Part shown: piece after piece, positions 1 to 5,827 of the stretch
Numbering within the stretch: position 1 is the stretch's first letter
How the letters are laid out: each line of letters starts with the position of its first letter
NCBI GenBank assembly: GCA_011773795.1
Contig: WVWW01000043.1
Coordinates: 1 to 9,447 of the forward strand
DNA length: 9,447 nucleotides
Reading direction: 5' to 3'
DNA from: Acidobacteriota bacterium
GTDB lineage: Bacteria > Acidobacteriota > Polarisedimenticolia > Polarisedimenticolales > Polarisedimenticolaceae
Made by a program: the position numbers and the translations under genes
The notes under the pieces: model-generated
Database searches by the model: none
The model's input: the letters and a program-made list of their open reading frames with translations, nothing else
Told to the model about the DNA's origin: nothing

Positions 1-323
1 CCGGACGCCGATTAGAAGAGCCCGTACACGATGAAAGACGGGCCCTTGATGAGCACATAGGGGAGGGCTCCAACGAGGGTCGCGACGAGCCACGCGGCGG
101 CGACCAGCATGAAGGCGTCGCGCCGGCCGAAACAGCCGTTCAAGTCGGTTCTGAAGAAGACCTCGACCAGAGCGCCGACCGCGCCGACGATCAACGCGGA
201 CTCCAGGAAGGCGGCCGCGACCGATTCCCCGTAGGCCAGAGCGACACCGCCAGGGATCGTCAGCGTCGCAGCGAGCACCAAAAGCAGCCTCCCGAGGAGG
301 AAAACCACGCTCCGATAATTCAT
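1..323 (-). pseudogene. trkH: TrkH-type K+ uptake protein, N-terminal part with in-frame stop
   Basis: The reading frame from the ATG at 323 encodes a hydrophobic N-terminus (MNYRSVVFLLGRLLLVLAA...) and a second helix ending in GALPYVL, which matches the first membrane segments of TrkH/KtrB potassium transporters. These are inner-membrane proteins that work with TrkA-type regulators. The frame stops at TAA (12-14) after 103 residues, but the same frame continues as Ser-Ala-Ser-Gly to the window edge. TrkH proteins have F-E-S-x-S-G followed by FTTTG here, so the stop sits where a conserved Glu (GAA) is expected. A single base change would explain it. The rest of the gene lies outside the window. 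I infer a nonsense-mutated gene. A sequencing error at the edge is the main alternative. No strong ribosome binding site precedes the ATG. Confidence 0.75.
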
Positions 324-346
324 GACCGTTCGCCTGTACGGGACAA

Positions 347-426
347 CGCTCGACCGAGCGCGGCCCGGGTTCGTTCACAACAACTCTTCCGTTGCGCGTA
401 CGGCAACGGGGTGTCCCGTGGGACAC
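347..426. other. Three consecutive inverted repeats upstream of trkH
   Basis: Three palindromic units follow each other in the gap between trkH and the upstream small ORF. They are CGCTCG-AC-CGAGCG (347-360), a hairpin CCGTTGC-7 nt-GCAACGG (389-409), and GTGTCCC-GT-GGGACAC (411-426). The first and third have two-base centres, so they resemble protein-binding sites more than RNA hairpins. The middle one could fold as RNA. No T-run follows in either direction, so a classical terminator is unlikely. Their function is unknown. Confidence 0.5.
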
Positions 427-462
427 GCCGCAACTCGTGTTGTCTGGGATTCGAACTGCGGA

Positions 463-777
463 CTAGGCGGGCGGGGCTCGCAGGCCGTGAATTCGCGAAC
501 CGTGGGGATCGTCGCAGCGTCGTGCGTGTGGAAGTTGCAGGCGCAGGAACAGCGTGGCGTTACGCGGCGTCGACCCGACGAGGATCGAGCTCCGATACCC
601 CTTGTCCTCGTTTCGCTCGTCGATCTTGGGATCGATCGGCTCGTCGGCCTCGGCCGGGAGGCCGGGTTCGACAGGCAGGTGCGCGGCGACGTCGAATTCC
701 GGCTGAAGGAGGACTGGAAGCGACGTCAGGACGGCGCACAGAATCAGCCCGCAGATCGCTGAGCCAACTCGTCTCAT
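463..777 (-). CDS. Possible small secreted protein, unknown function
   Basis: A 104-residue frame opens with MRRVGSAICGLILCAVLTSLP, which looks like a Sec signal peptide (Arg-Arg then a hydrophobic core), followed by an acidic Pro/Glu/Asp-rich stretch. It runs in the same direction as trkH and ends about 140 bases upstream of it. Evidence against it: no clear Shine-Dalgarno sequence before the ATG, and an Arg/His/Pro-rich C-terminal third that resembles a wrong-frame translation. The parallel frame in that third (reading ...FHTHDAATIPTVREF...) looks more protein-like, so a frameshifted small gene is possible. I do not recognise the family. Confidence 0.3.
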   Translation of the reverse strand: MRRVGSAICGLILCAVLTSLPVLLQPEFDVAAHLPVEPGLPAEADEPIDPKIDERNEDKGYRSSILVGSTPRNATLFLRLQLPHARRCDDPHGSRIHGLRAPPA

Positions 778-905
778 ATAAGAAAGTTAATCGCTTTTGT
801 CGAACCGGTCAAGAAGCCCACGATTCGCCTTCGGACATTTTCGAAATGACGGCCCGATGGGTTCCGTGGGAGGATGCCGGGCGATCGTAGAGCCCCAGGA
901 GAATC

Positions 906-957
906 TGGAGCCGACGCGCGGGCTCGAACCGCGGACCTGCTGATTACGAATTAGGTG
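906..957 (-). tRNA. 3' half of tRNA-Thr(CGU), 5' half missing
   Basis: Read on the minus strand, the segment ends in a perfect tRNA 3' half: anticodon loop TTCGTAA, stem strand TCAGC, AGGTC variable loop, T-stem CGCGG/CCGCG closing TTCGAGC, acceptor strand CGTCGGC, discriminator T and an encoded CCA. The anticodon CGT gives threonine. The 5' anticodon strand is CCTAA rather than the GCTGA that would pair fully. No D-arm and no matching 5' acceptor strand (GCCGACG) are found upstream. The break falls at the anticodon stem-loop, a usual crossover point for tRNA-targeting integrases, so this looks like an attachment-site remnant rather than a working tRNA. The rest of the 778-1105 gap shows nothing else I can identify. 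Confidence 0.75.
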
Positions 958-1105
958 CAGGGCCGACCGGGAAGAACCAGGAAGACCTATCCGTAACAAG
1001 AAAGAAAGACTTGAGACGTCCGATTGTGCTCCCGGTATCGCCTGTATTGGGCAATGTCGTCGGGCAGTGTCAATCAGAGGTGCCGCGCGTTGCACCGAAT
1101 TGCTC

Positions 1106-1600
1106 CTATTGAATATCCATCGTCATAACTTGTCCGCAAGTCGCAGTGAGGGTACCTGTTCCGACGCTTTCCGGAGGATAAGCCGACCTGAAGAATTCAC
1201 CGCTTACGGAGATCGACTTTCCTTCTATCGTGACAATCGGTCCCGCCGGGTCACCCTTGGAGTTTTTCCATTCCTGGCCTTCTATCTTTTTGGCATGAGC
1301 GATGTACTGCGTGCCCATCTGAAAAAGGGTCACCGCGTGTTCGGTCGTTTCGGTTTTGTTGGCAACGTTGACCTGAATCATCGAGATGCCGCCGCCCGGC
1401 ATCTGCGCCGTGCCGCCCATCGTAAATGACGATTCTTCACCACCGGAGAACTTGTTACAGATGTCAATCTTGAAGCCGATCGTCTGCCCTGCAACGGTGA
1501 TCGTTCCCGAACCCGCCGAATCCTGGGCCAGCGCAGCGAAGGTGCCGAAGATCGTAATGACAATTGCACAGAGAGTTTGAAACGCCCGTAACCTGCTCAT
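1106..1600 (-). CDS. Small secreted protein with two cysteines, LpqH-like layout
   Basis: I chose the ATG at 1600 because it follows AGGAG with a 7-base spacer and opens a clean signal peptide (MSRLRAFQTLCAIVITIFGT...) with a predicted cut after AALA-Q. An in-frame ATG 29 codons upstream has neither feature. The mature protein is about 140 residues, rich in Gly, Thr and Ser, with beta-strand-like segments (GSGTITVAGQTIGFKIDIC) and two cysteines, one near the start of the mature chain and one near the C-terminus (TATCGQV), which could form a disulphide. Size, Gly-rich beta pattern and cysteine placement recall the LpqH / mycobacterial 19-kDa antigen fold, but it lacks a lipobox cysteine and the resemblance is weak. 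It is probably periplasmic or exported. It stands alone, with no obvious operon partner. Confidence 0.8.
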   Translation of the reverse strand: MSRLRAFQTLCAIVITIFGTFAALAQDSAGSGTITVAGQTIGFKIDICNKFSGGEESSFTMGGTAQMPGGGISMIQVNVANKTETTEHAVTLFQMGTQYIAHAKKIEGQEWKNSKGDPAGPIVTIEGKSISVSGEFFRSAYPPESVGTGTLTATCGQVMTMDIQ

Positions 1601-1789
1601 AGCTTTCTCCTGTGATTGGTACTGCGACTTATTCGGAGAAGTGACGAACAACCGTAGCACAGTGAACGCCTGACTGCGCTGCTTCACGGGCAGTCGCCGC
1701 TGCTCGGGACGCGCGGCTTGAGAGCGGTCTCGGTGCCTTAGCCGCCGGCCAGATCGGCGAACTCGCCAGGCAGAAGAATGCAGCGCCGG

Positions 1790-1859
1790 ATGTCAACTTC
1801 GACCAACCCACCCAAAGGGCGCCAATCGGCCTAGCCTACCTCGACGGGTGCCCCAGGCC
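1790..1859 (+). repeat. Dispersed intergenic repeat, copy R1 (3' half only)
   Basis: This segment matches the last ~70 bases of the copies at 3046, 4812 and 8205. Shared blocks are TGTCAACTTCGAC, CCACCCAAAGG, a GGCCTAGCCTACCTCG block and the end GGGTGCCCCAGGCC. The first half of the repeat, with the GGATAG palindrome, is absent. It lies 82 bases past the stop of the KAS III gene. The flanking 1601-1789 stretch holds no convincing gene, although one plus-strand frame ending at the repeat (GLGALAAGQIGELARQKNA) reads like a protein tail without a start. Confidence 0.75.
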
Positions 1860-1941
1860 AAACGGATTTCGACCGCCGCCCCGGCTCGCGGGCGCACGGG
1901 CCCCTGCACCCCGTGGTAGCCGGCAGCCACGGTCGCGACGG

Positions 1942-3027
1942 TCAGGCCCAGCGGTACACGACCGAATTGATGTTCATCCCGGCGCCCACGGCGGCAAGGA
2001 TGACCAGGTCCCCCGAATCGATGGATTGATTCTCGAGCTTGCCGTCGAGGATCAGGTCGAGCAGCGTCGGCACCGTCGCGACGGAGCTGTTCCCGAGAAA
2101 AGAAATCGTCATCGGCATGACGCCGGCGGGGATCTCTCCGTCTTCTTCCAGGTCGAAAAGGCGCTTCAGGATCGCCTCGTTCATCTTGGCGTTGGCCTGG
2201 TGCATGAGCACCTTGGCCACGTCTCCGAGTTTCAGACCCGCCTTGTCGAGACTCTCGCGGACGACCTCCGGCACACGCGTCACAGCGTACTCGTAGAGCT
2301 TCCGGCCGCGCATCTTGAGAAACAGATCGTCGCCCTCGAGCTCGGGATTGAACGACGCTCCCATCCACATCAGCGACGCGTGGTCGAGCGTGTCGGATCG
2401 GGTGGCATGGGCCAGGATTCCCACCGGTTCGGCGGCGGTTCGCGCTTCCAGGATCGCACAGCCCGCCCCGTCGGAGTAGAGCATGCTGTCGCGGTCGTGC
2501 GGGTCGGAGACCCGGGACAACGTCTCGGCGCCGATCACCATCGCCCGCTTCGCGTCGCCCGACCTGAAGTAGTAGTCGGTCTGGATGACACCCTGCAGCC
2601 AACCGGCGCAGCCGAAGGGAAGATCGTACGCGACGCACCGTGGATTGTGGATCTCGAGCCGCTGCTTGACCCGGGCGGACAAGCTCGGCACAAAATCGGA
2701 CCGGCGGTTGTCCGCTCGCACGTCGCCGAAGTTGTGCGCGACGATGAGGTAGTCCAACGACTCCTTGTCGATGCCGGTCTTGGCCAGGGCATCGTGCGCG
2801 GCGCGGAGCGCAATATCCGACGTCACGACATGGTCGTCGACGTAGCGGCGCTCGACGATGCGGGTGATCTCCTCGAACTTCCGGACGATCGTGTCGCTCT
2901 TGGACGGGTCACAGGGCTTGTCCTGCGCCTCGAAGAACCTGTGGGTGAGGAATTCCGAATTGGCAACGCTACGAGTCGGGAGGTGGCTTCCCGCCCCGAG
3001 GATTACCGTATAAATTCTCTCGCTCAT
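1942..3027 (-). CDS. 3-oxoacyl-ACP synthase III (KAS III) family protein
   Basis: This 361-residue thiolase-fold enzyme carries the KAS III triad: Cys140 in DLPFGCAGW, His276 in VLMHQANAKMNE and Asn313 in FLGNSSVATVP. The C-terminal VGAGMNINSVVYRW motif is intact. Such enzymes condense an acyl-CoA starter with malonyl-ACP or perform related acyl transfers in the cytoplasm. It is longer than E. coli FabH (317 residues), with an insert around residues 215-245 (GASFNPELEGDDLFLKMRGRKLYEY). It resembles the FabH-like group common in Bacteroidota (HNFGDVRADNRRSDFVPSL; ETLSRVSDPHDRDSM) rather than housekeeping FabH. The ATG at 3027 follows GGGGAGG almost directly. No fatty-acid or polyketide gene adjoins it. 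Repeat copies flank it on both sides (1790-1859 and 3046-3181), so its promoter must lie in or beyond the repeat at 3046. Confidence 0.93.
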   Translation of the reverse strand: MSERIYTVILGAGSHLPTRSVANSEFLTHRFFEAQDKPCDPSKSDTIVRKFEEITRIVERRYVDDHVVTSDIALRAAHDALAKTGIDKESLDYLIVAHNFGDVRADNRRSDFVPSLSARVKQRLEIHNPRCVAYDLPFGCAGWLQGVIQTDYYFRSGDAKRAMVIGAETLSRVSDPHDRDSMLYSDGAGCAILEARTAAEPVGILAHATRSDTLDHASLMWMGASFNPELEGDDLFLKMRGRKLYEYAVTRVPEVVRESLDKAGLKLGDVAKVLMHQANAKMNEAILKRLFDLEEDGEIPAGVMPMTISFLGNSSVATVPTLLDLILDGKLENQSIDSGDLVILAAVGAGMNINSVVYRWA

Positions 3028-3045
3028 TCCCTCCCCGAGGCTTCG

Positions 3046-3181
3046 CTGCGGCTAGGCGATTCTATCCGCGTTTTTCCAACGTTCGCGTCATCAGCGTCCG
3101 GGATCGGGCGCTATGTCAACTTTGACGCCCCCACCCAAAGGCTCGAATCAGCCTAGCTTACCTCGAAGGGTGCCCCAGGCC
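3046..3181 (+). repeat. Dispersed intergenic repeat, copy R2
   Basis: Shared blocks with R3 and R4 are TTCTATCC, a CAGCGTCCGGGATCGGGCG block, TATGTCAAC, GACGCCCCCACCCAAAGG, CTCGAATCAGCCTAG and GGGTGCCCCAGGCC. The first third is diverged and about nine bases longer than in the other copies. Internal hairpins are visible: GTCAA-CT-TTGAC and AGGCT-CGAATC-AGCCT. It begins 19 bases upstream of the KAS III start codon on the opposite strand, so it overlaps that gene's leader and promoter region. Confidence 0.85.
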
Positions 3182-3297
3182 AATCGTCAAACACAGTCAC
3201 ACAACGTCAAAACGGCCTCTCGGTGACCAACGGTTAAGTTGATTGTTCTCTACGATGTATGTCGGTAGTTTCGATCCAGACCGCTCTCGCAAAGGCA

Positions 3298-3352
3298 CTT
3301 GAAATCCTCTTCCCGCAAGGGAGTACAGGTTCGAGTCCTGTCTCCGGCACCA
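3298..3352 (+). tRNA. 3' half of a class II tRNA, probably tRNA-Ser(UGA)
   Basis: The segment has an anticodon loop CTTGAAA (anticodon TGA), stem strand TCCTC, a long variable arm TCCC-GCAA-GGGA, T-stem ACAGG/CCTGT around TTCGAGT, acceptor strand CTCCGGC, discriminator A and an encoded CCA. The stem-bearing variable arm marks a class II tRNA (Ser, Leu or Tyr), and the loop reads as Ser. No complementary GCCGGAG acceptor strand or D-arm lies in the preceding 100 bases, and the 5' anticodon strand does not pair well. Only the 3' half is present, the same situation as at 906-957. The flanks 3182-3297 and 3353-3487 hold no gene that I can support. Confidence 0.75.
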
Positions 3353-3487
3353 AGGGCACATTCGGAGTCGGAATCGCAGCGATCGCCGCCACGATCCTCC
3401 CTTCCATCACAGCGCCAGACCTACGGTACACTCACCCGAATGATTCGCTTTGGTGCACCCACGCTACTAGGCGGATGGAGATAAGCG

Positions 3488-4189
3488 ATGAGCGTCGACA
3501 CCTCGCAACGAGTTGTTCCTCGTGAAGTTTGGGTCATTCGGCTCGGGGGCCTGTTCGGCTTGCTCGCGCTATTGCTCTCCGTGGTTGCCAGCTTCGCGCT
3601 GACGCCGTCACCATCCCCGGCGGGAGATGCTCGCCCGGAAGAGATCGCCGCATTTTTCGCCGATCACGCCGACTCAACAGGGCTTGGACACGGGTTGCGA
3701 AACCTCGCCTTTATCCTCCACGCCGTTTTTGCTGTTGGGCTCTATACACTGATCGCTCGCACCGCGGACTCCGGCGCGAAGGCGTGGGGAATCCTGGCAC
3801 TCGTCGCATCCGCTGCGGTCCTGGCCGTTGGGACGGTCAACAACGGCGTGGCAACCGCTGCGTTTTTGGACCTACCTGTGTTCGCCGAGCATCCGGAACT
3901 GCGGCTGCTCTTGTGGGACCTCAGCTATGTCGTCTTTATGGCCGCACGGTTGGTATGGACCGGAATCACCACAGGGTTCAGCATCGCTGGCTGGCAATCC
4001 GGTGCGTTGCCCAGGTGGTTGTGCATCGTCGGCCTGATCGCGGGATTCACGGCGCTGGTGACCGCGGTGGCTATCGTTCAACGGATCGAGGGGGGATGGC
4101 CGGGAGTGTTCTCCACCGCGAACATGCCCGCCCAACTCGTGTTCTACATCGGGGTCTGCGTCCAGATGCTGCGGCGCGCAGCGGGCTAG
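3488..4189 (+). CDS. Six-helix integral membrane protein, DUF4386-like
   Basis: The 233-residue protein starts at an ATG seven bases after GGAG. Hydrophobic segments lie roughly at residues 17-38, 70-90, 98-124, 142-168, 175-199 and 212-230, giving six likely membrane helices. Between helices 1 and 2 is an outer loop with RPEEIAAFFADHAD, a pattern common in DUF4386-type and related bacterial membrane proteins of unknown function. No catalytic motif is visible. It ends seven bases before the 81-bp direct repeat and converges with the kinase fragment: the annotated ends overlap by a few bases, inside sequence that is not ancestral kinase. It stands alone between the tRNA fragment and the repeat, with no operon partner. 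I cannot assign a role. Confidence 0.85.
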   Translation: MSVDTSQRVVPREVWVIRLGGLFGLLALLLSVVASFALTPSPSPAGDARPEEIAAFFADHADSTGLGHGLRNLAFILHAVFAVGLYTLIARTADSGAKAWGILALVASAAVLAVGTVNNGVATAAFLDLPVFAEHPELRLLLWDLSYVVFMAARLVWTGITTGFSIAGWQSGALPRWLCIVGLIAGFTALVTAVAIVQRIEGGWPGVFSTANMPAQLVFYIGVCVQMLRRAAG

Positions 4190-4629
4190 CGATCAGAACA
4201 GGTGTCCATCTGGGTGTCCATAACCCTCGGACTGTAGAGCACTCCTCGTAACTCTCGGAAACGGGAAAGAGCGACGACGTACTCCATGGCGAAGTAGGGG
4301 CGGCCTTGGGGCGTGGCGCCGGCGTCGAAGACCTTGGCCACGGCGGGGTGGTCCATCATCGCCAGCGCCTGCCGCTCGGCCTCGAAGCGCGCCACGACCT
4401 GCTTGGTGTCCATGCCCGGCTTGATGACCTTGAGCGCGACCGTGCGGCGGACGGGGTGGGTCTGCTCCGCCTTGTAGACCTCACCCATCCCGCCCTCGCC
4501 GACTTTTTGCAGCAGGCGATAGGGGCCGATCTGACCCCTAGCCTCGCCGCCAGGCGGCGAACTCGCCGTTGGCGGAAGTTCGGTAGGCTCCAAGCCTTCG
4601 GGATCGTTGTCGCGTGTTTCGTCGGCCAT
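4186..4629 (-). pseudogene. Hanks-type Ser/Thr protein kinase, N-terminal fragment
   Basis: The first 118 residues are a clear eukaryotic-type kinase N-lobe: a Pro/Glu-rich head, Gly-rich loop GEGGMGEVY (44-52), the ATP-binding Lys in VALKVIK (Lys67), the helix-C Glu in FEAERQAL, and the hinge start RPYFAMEYV. The catalytic HRD loop, DFG and the rest of the C-lobe (over 150 residues) are missing. The last 29 codons are encoded by the 81-bp repeat at 4197-4277 and have no kinase similarity. Similarity stops at 4276, at the repeat boundary. The product cannot phosphorylate. The wording MDTKQVVARFEAERQALA is typical of large multi-domain kinases of Planctomycetota and Acidobacteriota. A TAGAAT box lies about 10 bases before the ATG and no Shine-Dalgarno sequence is seen. 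Confidence 0.88.
4197..4277 (+). repeat. 81-bp direct repeat, copy 1
   Basis: This begins AACAGGTGTCCATCTGGGTG and includes CCCTCGGACTGTAGAGCACT. By hand alignment it differs from the copy at 4712-4792 at about 9 of 81 positions. The offset is 515 bases with no gaps. It encodes the non-homologous tail of the truncated kinase. Because differences cluster in the last 30 bases, the two copies are probably old or come from a wider family rather than a recent duplication. Confidence 0.9.
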
Positions 4630-4711
4630 TCTTGCGCGATTCTACCGTGGCGAGGCCCGATCCGGGCGTGACTTGCCTCCTAGTCAGATTGGGGGTGCGT
4701 GGTTCCTCGGC

Positions 4712-4792
4712 AACAGGTGTCCATCTGGGTGTCCGTAACCCTCGGACTGTAGAGCACTCCCCTTAACTCTCGTTAACGAAACAGGGCGACGA
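4712..4792 (+). repeat. 81-bp direct repeat, copy 2
   Basis: This is the second copy of the repeat at 4197-4277, in the same orientation, on the other side of the kinase fragment. Twenty bases after it the 133-bp repeat R3 begins, so the two repeat families are adjacent here. No gene is visible in 4630-4811. Confidence 0.9.
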
Positions 4793-4811
4793 ATCAAATA
4801 AACGTGGATTC

Positions 4812-4944
4812 GGCGGATAGCGGATAGGAAATTCTATCCACATTTTCGGGGTCTCAGTGTCCGGGATCGGGCGCTAGGTCAACTTCGACGCCCCCACCCA
4901 AAGGCTCGAATCAGCCTAGACTACCTCGGCGGGTGCCCCAGGCC
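4812..4944 (+). repeat. Dispersed intergenic repeat, copy R3 (133 bp)
   Basis: It starts GGCGGATAGCGGATAGG and ends GGGTGCCCCAGGCC, the same length as R4. Internal structure: a tandem GCGGATA, a GGATAG/CTATCC hairpin with an A/T-rich loop, a GTC...GAC pair, and AGGCT-CGAATC-AGCCT. No reading frame is shared between copies, so it is not coding. It carries no transposase. Confidence 0.9.
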
Positions 4945-5039
4945 GGGCATCCCGAGCTGGCGCGCGAGAACGGACGGATCGAGTAGTTGACCTACGTACG
5001 GAAGACGGGCCCCGGAAATGAGATGAGGATGATCGAGCT

Positions 5040-5080
5040 GCGGTTTCGCCAGGGAAGCGTAGCCCCGCTGCGGAAACCGC
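5040..5080. other. REP-like nested hairpin
   Basis: Outer arms GCGGTTTC (5040-5047) and GAAACCGC (5073-5080) pair perfectly. Within them AGCG (5056-5059) and CGCT (5066-5069) form an inner stem around TAGCCC. There is no T-run beside it. It lies eight bases before the inverted-repeat element at 5088. It could be a REP-type element or part of the same insertion; the sequence does not decide. Confidence 0.5.
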
Positions 5081-5087
5081 ACAAACG

Positions 5088-5189
5088 GGGGTCGGGTTTC
5101 ATACGGCTACTTTTCGCGGCCGAATCCGGCGATCAGGCCCCACATCGCCACGCGGCTGCGCCGGATGTAGCGATGTGAGACCTGACCCC
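5088..5189. repeat. Short inverted-repeat element with interlocking stems
   Basis: The ends GGGGTCGGGTTTCATA (5088-5103) and, reversed, GGGGTCAGGTCTCACA (5189-5174) match at 13 of 16 positions. Inside are two perfect 8-bp pairs in an interleaved order: ATCCGGCG (5124-5131) with CGCCGGAT (5159-5166), and CACATCGC (5141-5148) with GCGATGTG (5170-5177). They can form a pseudoknot or two mutually exclusive hairpins. The GTGAGACCTGACCCC end resembles termini of small repeats associated with Y1/REP-type transposases in other bacteria (from memory, not checked). It starts 11 bases past the osmC stop, so osmC transcripts would run into it. Confidence 0.55.
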
Positions 5190-5199
5190 GAGGGTTCGC

Positions 5200-5751
5200 T
5201 CACGCGAGGGTGAATTCGAGCGGCACGCCGTTGCGCACGCTCTCGGCGACGGGGGAGCGGCGTTCGGCGAGTTTCATCAGCTCGCGGATCTTCGCTTCCG
5301 GTGCGTCGGACTTGACGTGGAATTTGATGCGGATGCTCTGGTAGCCGGGGCGCACGTCGTGCGTGATGCCGAGGAAGGCGCGCACGTCGATGTCGCCGTC
5401 GAGTTCGGTGCGCAGCTCGTCGATCTTCACGCCCTGCGCGGCGGCGTAGGCGATGAAGGTCGTCGTGACGCAACCGGACAGGCCGGCCAGCAGGTACTCG
5501 ACGGGGTTGGCGCCGCGGTCCTCGCCGAGCAGCACCGGCGGCTCGTCGATGTCGTGCGTGTGCGGGACGGCGCGCTCGCTGGCCGCGGGGCCGAGGGCCG
5601 AGGGGTTCTCGGCGCGGTTGTACGTGCCGTCGATCCAGCTGTTGTTGGTGCGGAACTTGAACGTGCCGAGCTCCGGCTGACGGCCGAGCAGGTCGATGGT
5701 CTCCATCAGTTTGTCGACGTCGACTCCGTTCACGGTGGTCTTCACGGTCAT
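5200..5751 (-). CDS. OsmC family protein
   Basis: The ATG at 5751 follows AAGGAG with a 7-base gap and gives a 183-residue protein. An upstream in-frame ATG (5850) adds 33 codons that overlap the sigma54 promoter and is rejected. The OsmC/Ohr fold is recognised by DEPPVLLGEDRGANPVEYLL (69-88) and the LSGC motif with Cys94 at the start of the central helix. Ohr/OsmC peroxidases use two cysteines to reduce organic hydroperoxides. Here the second site reads RRSPVAES (165-172), with Ser where peroxidases have Cys, and Cys94 is the only cysteine. Thiol peroxidase activity by the standard mechanism is therefore doubtful, as in other OsmC-like subfamilies. It lies downstream of the sigma54 activator gene in the same direction, with its own sigma54 promoter. 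Confidence 0.93.
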   Translation of the reverse strand: MTVKTTVNGVDVDKLMETIDLLGRQPELGTFKFRTNNSWIDGTYNRAENPSALGPAASERAVPHTHDIDEPPVLLGEDRGANPVEYLLAGLSGCVTTTFIAYAAAQGVKIDELRTELDGDIDVRAFLGITHDVRPGYQSIRIKFHVKSDAPEAKIRELMKLAERRSPVAESVRNGVPLEFTLA

Positions 5752-5810
5752 GGCGTTCTCCTTTTCCGTTTCGTTGCGCGACCGTCGTTGATCGCGTGCC
5801 GAACCCTTAT

Positions 5811-5827
5811 GGCAACGCGCGTGCCAA
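5811..5827 (-). promoter_or_regulatory. sigma54 (-24/-12) promoter of osmC
   Basis: The minus strand reads TTGGCACGCGCGTTGCC: TGGCAC, five bases, TTGC. The invariant GG (5825-5824) and GC (5813-5812) are exactly 10 bases apart, as sigma54-RNA polymerase requires. The predicted transcript start is near 5800, giving a leader of about 49 bases before the osmC ATG at 5751. The only deviation is C in place of A/T after TTGC. Confidence 0.85.

Noticed and set aside
787..1095. Minus-strand frame of 102 codons
   Set aside because: It reads straight through the tRNA-Thr fragment (QQVRGSSPRVGS is a tRNA-derived peptide seen in spurious annotations).
2026..3156. Long plus-strand frame of 376 codons
   Set aside because: It is antisense to the KAS III gene, whose catalytic motifs are intact; the frame is Arg/Val/Gly-rich with no motif, as expected from high-GC antisense.
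3234..3525. Short frames on both strands around the tRNA-Ser fragment
   Set aside because: Their most protein-like parts are translations of the tRNA T-arm and acceptor; no ribosome binding sites.
4987..5178. 63-codon plus-strand frame
   Set aside because: It spans the REP-like hairpin and the inverted-repeat element, with no ribosome binding site or motif.
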